Source: a bacterium (lineage in GTDB: Bacteria > Bacillota_I > Bacilli_A > RF39 > UBA660). From it: DNA of 6,234 nucleotides. Under the pieces are notes generated by a model. The model was not told the origin of the DNA. It saw nothing but the letters and a program-made list of their open reading frames with translations, and ran no database searches. Within the stretch, counting starts at the first letter, position 1, and each line of letters begins with the position of its first letter. Shown piece after piece: positions 5,324 through 6,234 of this stretch. The translations under genes were made by a program, and so were the position numbers. The stretch is taken from positions 1 through 6,234 of the forward strand of contig JAQXMG010000023.1 of NCBI GenBank assembly GCA_029012525.1, read 5' to 3'.

Positions 5324-5791
5324 ATGCAAGTACAGACAGGATATATTTATCATATTAAGGATGAATTTTTTAATAAAATAAATGATAAAGGTTTAATGAT
5401 AAATCATGAAAATGGTCGTGCAAGACCAACGTATTTTACTATTAAAGATAAAAATATATTATGGTTTATTCCATTAAGTAGTAAAGTTTCTAAATATAAG
5501 CCAATAATAGATAAAAAAATAAAAAAATATGGGAGTTGTAAATCTATAATGATAGGGAAAATCGCTAATAATGATTCTGTTATATTATTACAGAATGCGT
5601 TTCCGATATTAGAAAAGTATATAGATCATCCTCATATGATAAACGGAAAACCACTAAAAGTTATTGATACTTTAAAATATGAAATATTAAATAACTTTAA
5701 ATATTTAATGGCACTTAAGAGTCAAGGAACAAATTTGTTTTTTACAGATATTGATAAAATTAAAGAAAAAATGTTAGATGAAATAAAATAA
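5324..5791 (+). CDS. cptN: type III toxin-antitoxin endoribonuclease toxin, CptN/ToxN family
   Basis: This 155-residue protein fits the CptN branch of the ToxN/AbiQ toxins. These are sequence-specific endoribonucleases with a MazF/Kid-like fold that cut mRNA and are held inactive by their own processed antitoxin RNA. The visible pattern is YIYHIKDEFFNKIND at 8-22, GLMINHENGRARPTYF at 23-38 (the RP-aromatic strand) and ILWFIPLSSKVSKY at 45-58. PLSSK (50-54) sits where ToxN has its catalytic PLTSPK, so S52, S53 and K54 are the likely active-site residues by analogy. Next come KKYGSCKSIMIG (67-78), VILLQNAFPILEKYIDHPH (86-104), and a C-terminal helical part ending in LFFTDIDKIKEKMLDEIK. There are no membrane or signal segments. 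The start at 5324 is set by a GGAGG site. A GTG at 5294 would add ten residues not expected in the family. Toxin mRNA probably comes from read-through of the 5254-5288 terminator. The family assignment is supported independently by the upstream repeat RNA. The choice of CptN over other ToxN branches comes from recalled sequence pattern. Confidence 0.9.
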   Translation: MQVQTGYIYHIKDEFFNKINDKGLMINHENGRARPTYFTIKDKNILWFIPLSSKVSKYKPIIDKKIKKYGSCKSIMIGKIANNDSVILLQNAFPILEKYIDHPHMINGKPLKVIDTLKYEILNNFKYLMALKSQGTNLFFTDIDKIKEKMLDEIK

Positions 5792-5820
5792 ATAATTAAA
5801 TATAAGTTATTTTATTGTTT
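5782..5820 (+). terminator. possible weak terminator after the toxin gene
   Basis: AATAAAATAA (5782-5791, covering the toxin stop codon) is an exact reverse complement of TTATTTTATT (5807-5816), with GTTT after it. The stem contains only A-T pairs and has a 15-base loop, so it would be unstable. Confidence 0.2.
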
Positions 5821-5894
5821 ATGTATATTTAGTACGTAATTAAGTGCCTTATGCATCTCAAATGGTATTGTTGCTTAAAAATAGAAAATAAAAT

Positions 5895-5924
5895 TAAATC
5901 AATAAATTAAAACTAAATCAATAA
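5895..5924. repeat. short direct repeat upstream of the acetyltransferase promoter
   Basis: TAAATCAATAA occurs at 5895-5905 and 5914-5924, 19 bases apart, in a very AT-rich stretch upstream of an extended -10 element. It may be a binding-site pair or chance. Confidence 0.3.
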
Positions 5925-5940
5925 GATTCAGTCTTTTTTA

Positions 5941-5949
5941 TGTTATAAT
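5941..5949 (+). promoter_or_regulatory. extended -10 promoter for the acetyltransferase gene
   Basis: TGTTATAAT combines a perfect TATAAT with an upstream TG, a full extended -10 element that can work without a good -35. None is evident at 16-18 bases. The predicted start near 5956 leaves a leader of about 40 nt before the ATG at 5998. Confidence 0.6.
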
Positions 5950-5997
5950 CATTATGTGAGTGAAAGTTAAATAGTAATTTGTAGTGGAGGTATAAAA

Positions 5998-6234
5998 ATG
6001 AATGAATATATTAATTTAACATTAGAAAATATTGATGAAGAACATATCTGTTGTGCGATAGGAGATCCAAAACATAAAAATGGTGTTGATGGTAAAAAAG
6101 AATGGATAAAAAGCAAATTAAAAGATGGCCATGTATTTAGGAAATTAAATGCAAGAGGGAAAATATTTATCGAATATGAACCAATTGAAACAGCTTGGGT
6201 TCCTATTAATGGTAAAAACTATGAATATATTTAT
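5998..6234 (+). CDS. GNAT-family N-acetyltransferase, YoaP-like, 5' part (runs off the window)
   Basis: The first 79 residues of an open frame are present and the gene continues past the window. The ATG has a GTGGAGG Shine-Dalgarno (5984-5990) seven bases upstream. The opening MNEYINLTLENIDEEHICCA, the following GVDGKKEWIKSKLKDGHVFRKL (residues 30-51), and the strand-like GKIFIEYEPIETAWVPI (55-71) match the N-terminus I recall for GNAT acetyltransferases that carry a C-terminal YoaP-like domain. GNAT enzymes transfer an acetyl group from acetyl-CoA to an amine; the substrate here is unknown. The acetyl-CoA-binding motif (Q/RxxGxG/A) would lie downstream and cannot be checked. It has its own promoter and is probably not part of the toxin operon. 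Confidence 0.72.
   Translation, partial: MNEYINLTLENIDEEHICCAIGDPKHKNGVDGKKEWIKSKLKDGHVFRKLNARGKIFIEYEPIETAWVPINGKNYEYIY

Noticed and set aside
5924..5940. Terminator AAGA/TCTT plus T-run before the acetyltransferase promoter
   Set aside because: The stem would be only four base pairs. The T-rich stretch is more simply part of the promoter spacer.
1..6234. Mycoplasma-type genetic code with UGA as tryptophan
   Set aside because: All tryptophans I checked use TGG, and no long frame needs TGA to be read through. No TGA stop is used either, so the window gives no positive evidence for recoding.

Overview
The window is AT-rich (roughly 27% G+C by eye) with strong Shine-Dalgarno sites. Tryptophan is read from TGG, and the complete genes stop with TAA or TAG. 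The protein families fit a low-GC Firmicute of the Bacilli/Mollicutes-adjacent type, such as an uncultured gut lineage. The species cannot be named from the sequence. I see no integrase, transposase, tRNA, rRNA or CRISPR array.

Left part (1-1712): the 3' end of trmK (tRNA m1A22 methyltransferase) points right and converges, 5 bases apart, on a leftward gene for a YqfQ/VrrA-like protein. In Bacillus these two families are encoded close together, so this looks like a rearranged remnant of that neighbourhood. Upstream of the yqfQ-like gene is a 258-base gap. It contains a leftward consensus promoter, about 115 nt of foldable sequence and a strong hairpin followed by U's. This is either an independent small RNA or an attenuated 5' leader of yqfQ. 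Next comes a leftward gene for an unrecognised protein with about six membrane spans.

Middle (1713-5043): a 96-base divergent intergenic region holds an 11-base-period direct repeat. It is followed by a two-gene rightward unit, tdk (thymidine kinase, TK1 type) and ppdK (pyruvate, phosphate dikinase), separated by 13 bases.

Right part (5044-6234): this is the most interesting region, a complete type III toxin-antitoxin module that looks CptIN-like. In order it has a near-consensus sigma-A promoter bracketed by a perfect inverted repeat, two tandem ~50-nt G+C-richer RNA repeats, an intrinsic terminator with a short U-tract, and a 155-aa CptN/ToxN-family endoribonuclease toxin gene. The two repeats differ at nine aligned positions. 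Six of these form three compensatory base-pair changes that fit one H-type pseudoknot, which is the expected fold of a type III RNA antitoxin. After a short AT-rich gap, an extended -10 promoter precedes the 5' part of a GNAT/YoaP-like acetyltransferase gene that runs off the window.

How the parts work together: in the TA module one promoter should make abundant antitoxin RNA, with limited read-through of the terminator supplying toxin mRNA. The toxin would cut the repeat RNA into single pseudoknots that bind and inhibit it. The other genes are housekeeping (tRNA modification, nucleotide salvage, PEP/pyruvate interconversion) or of unknown function.
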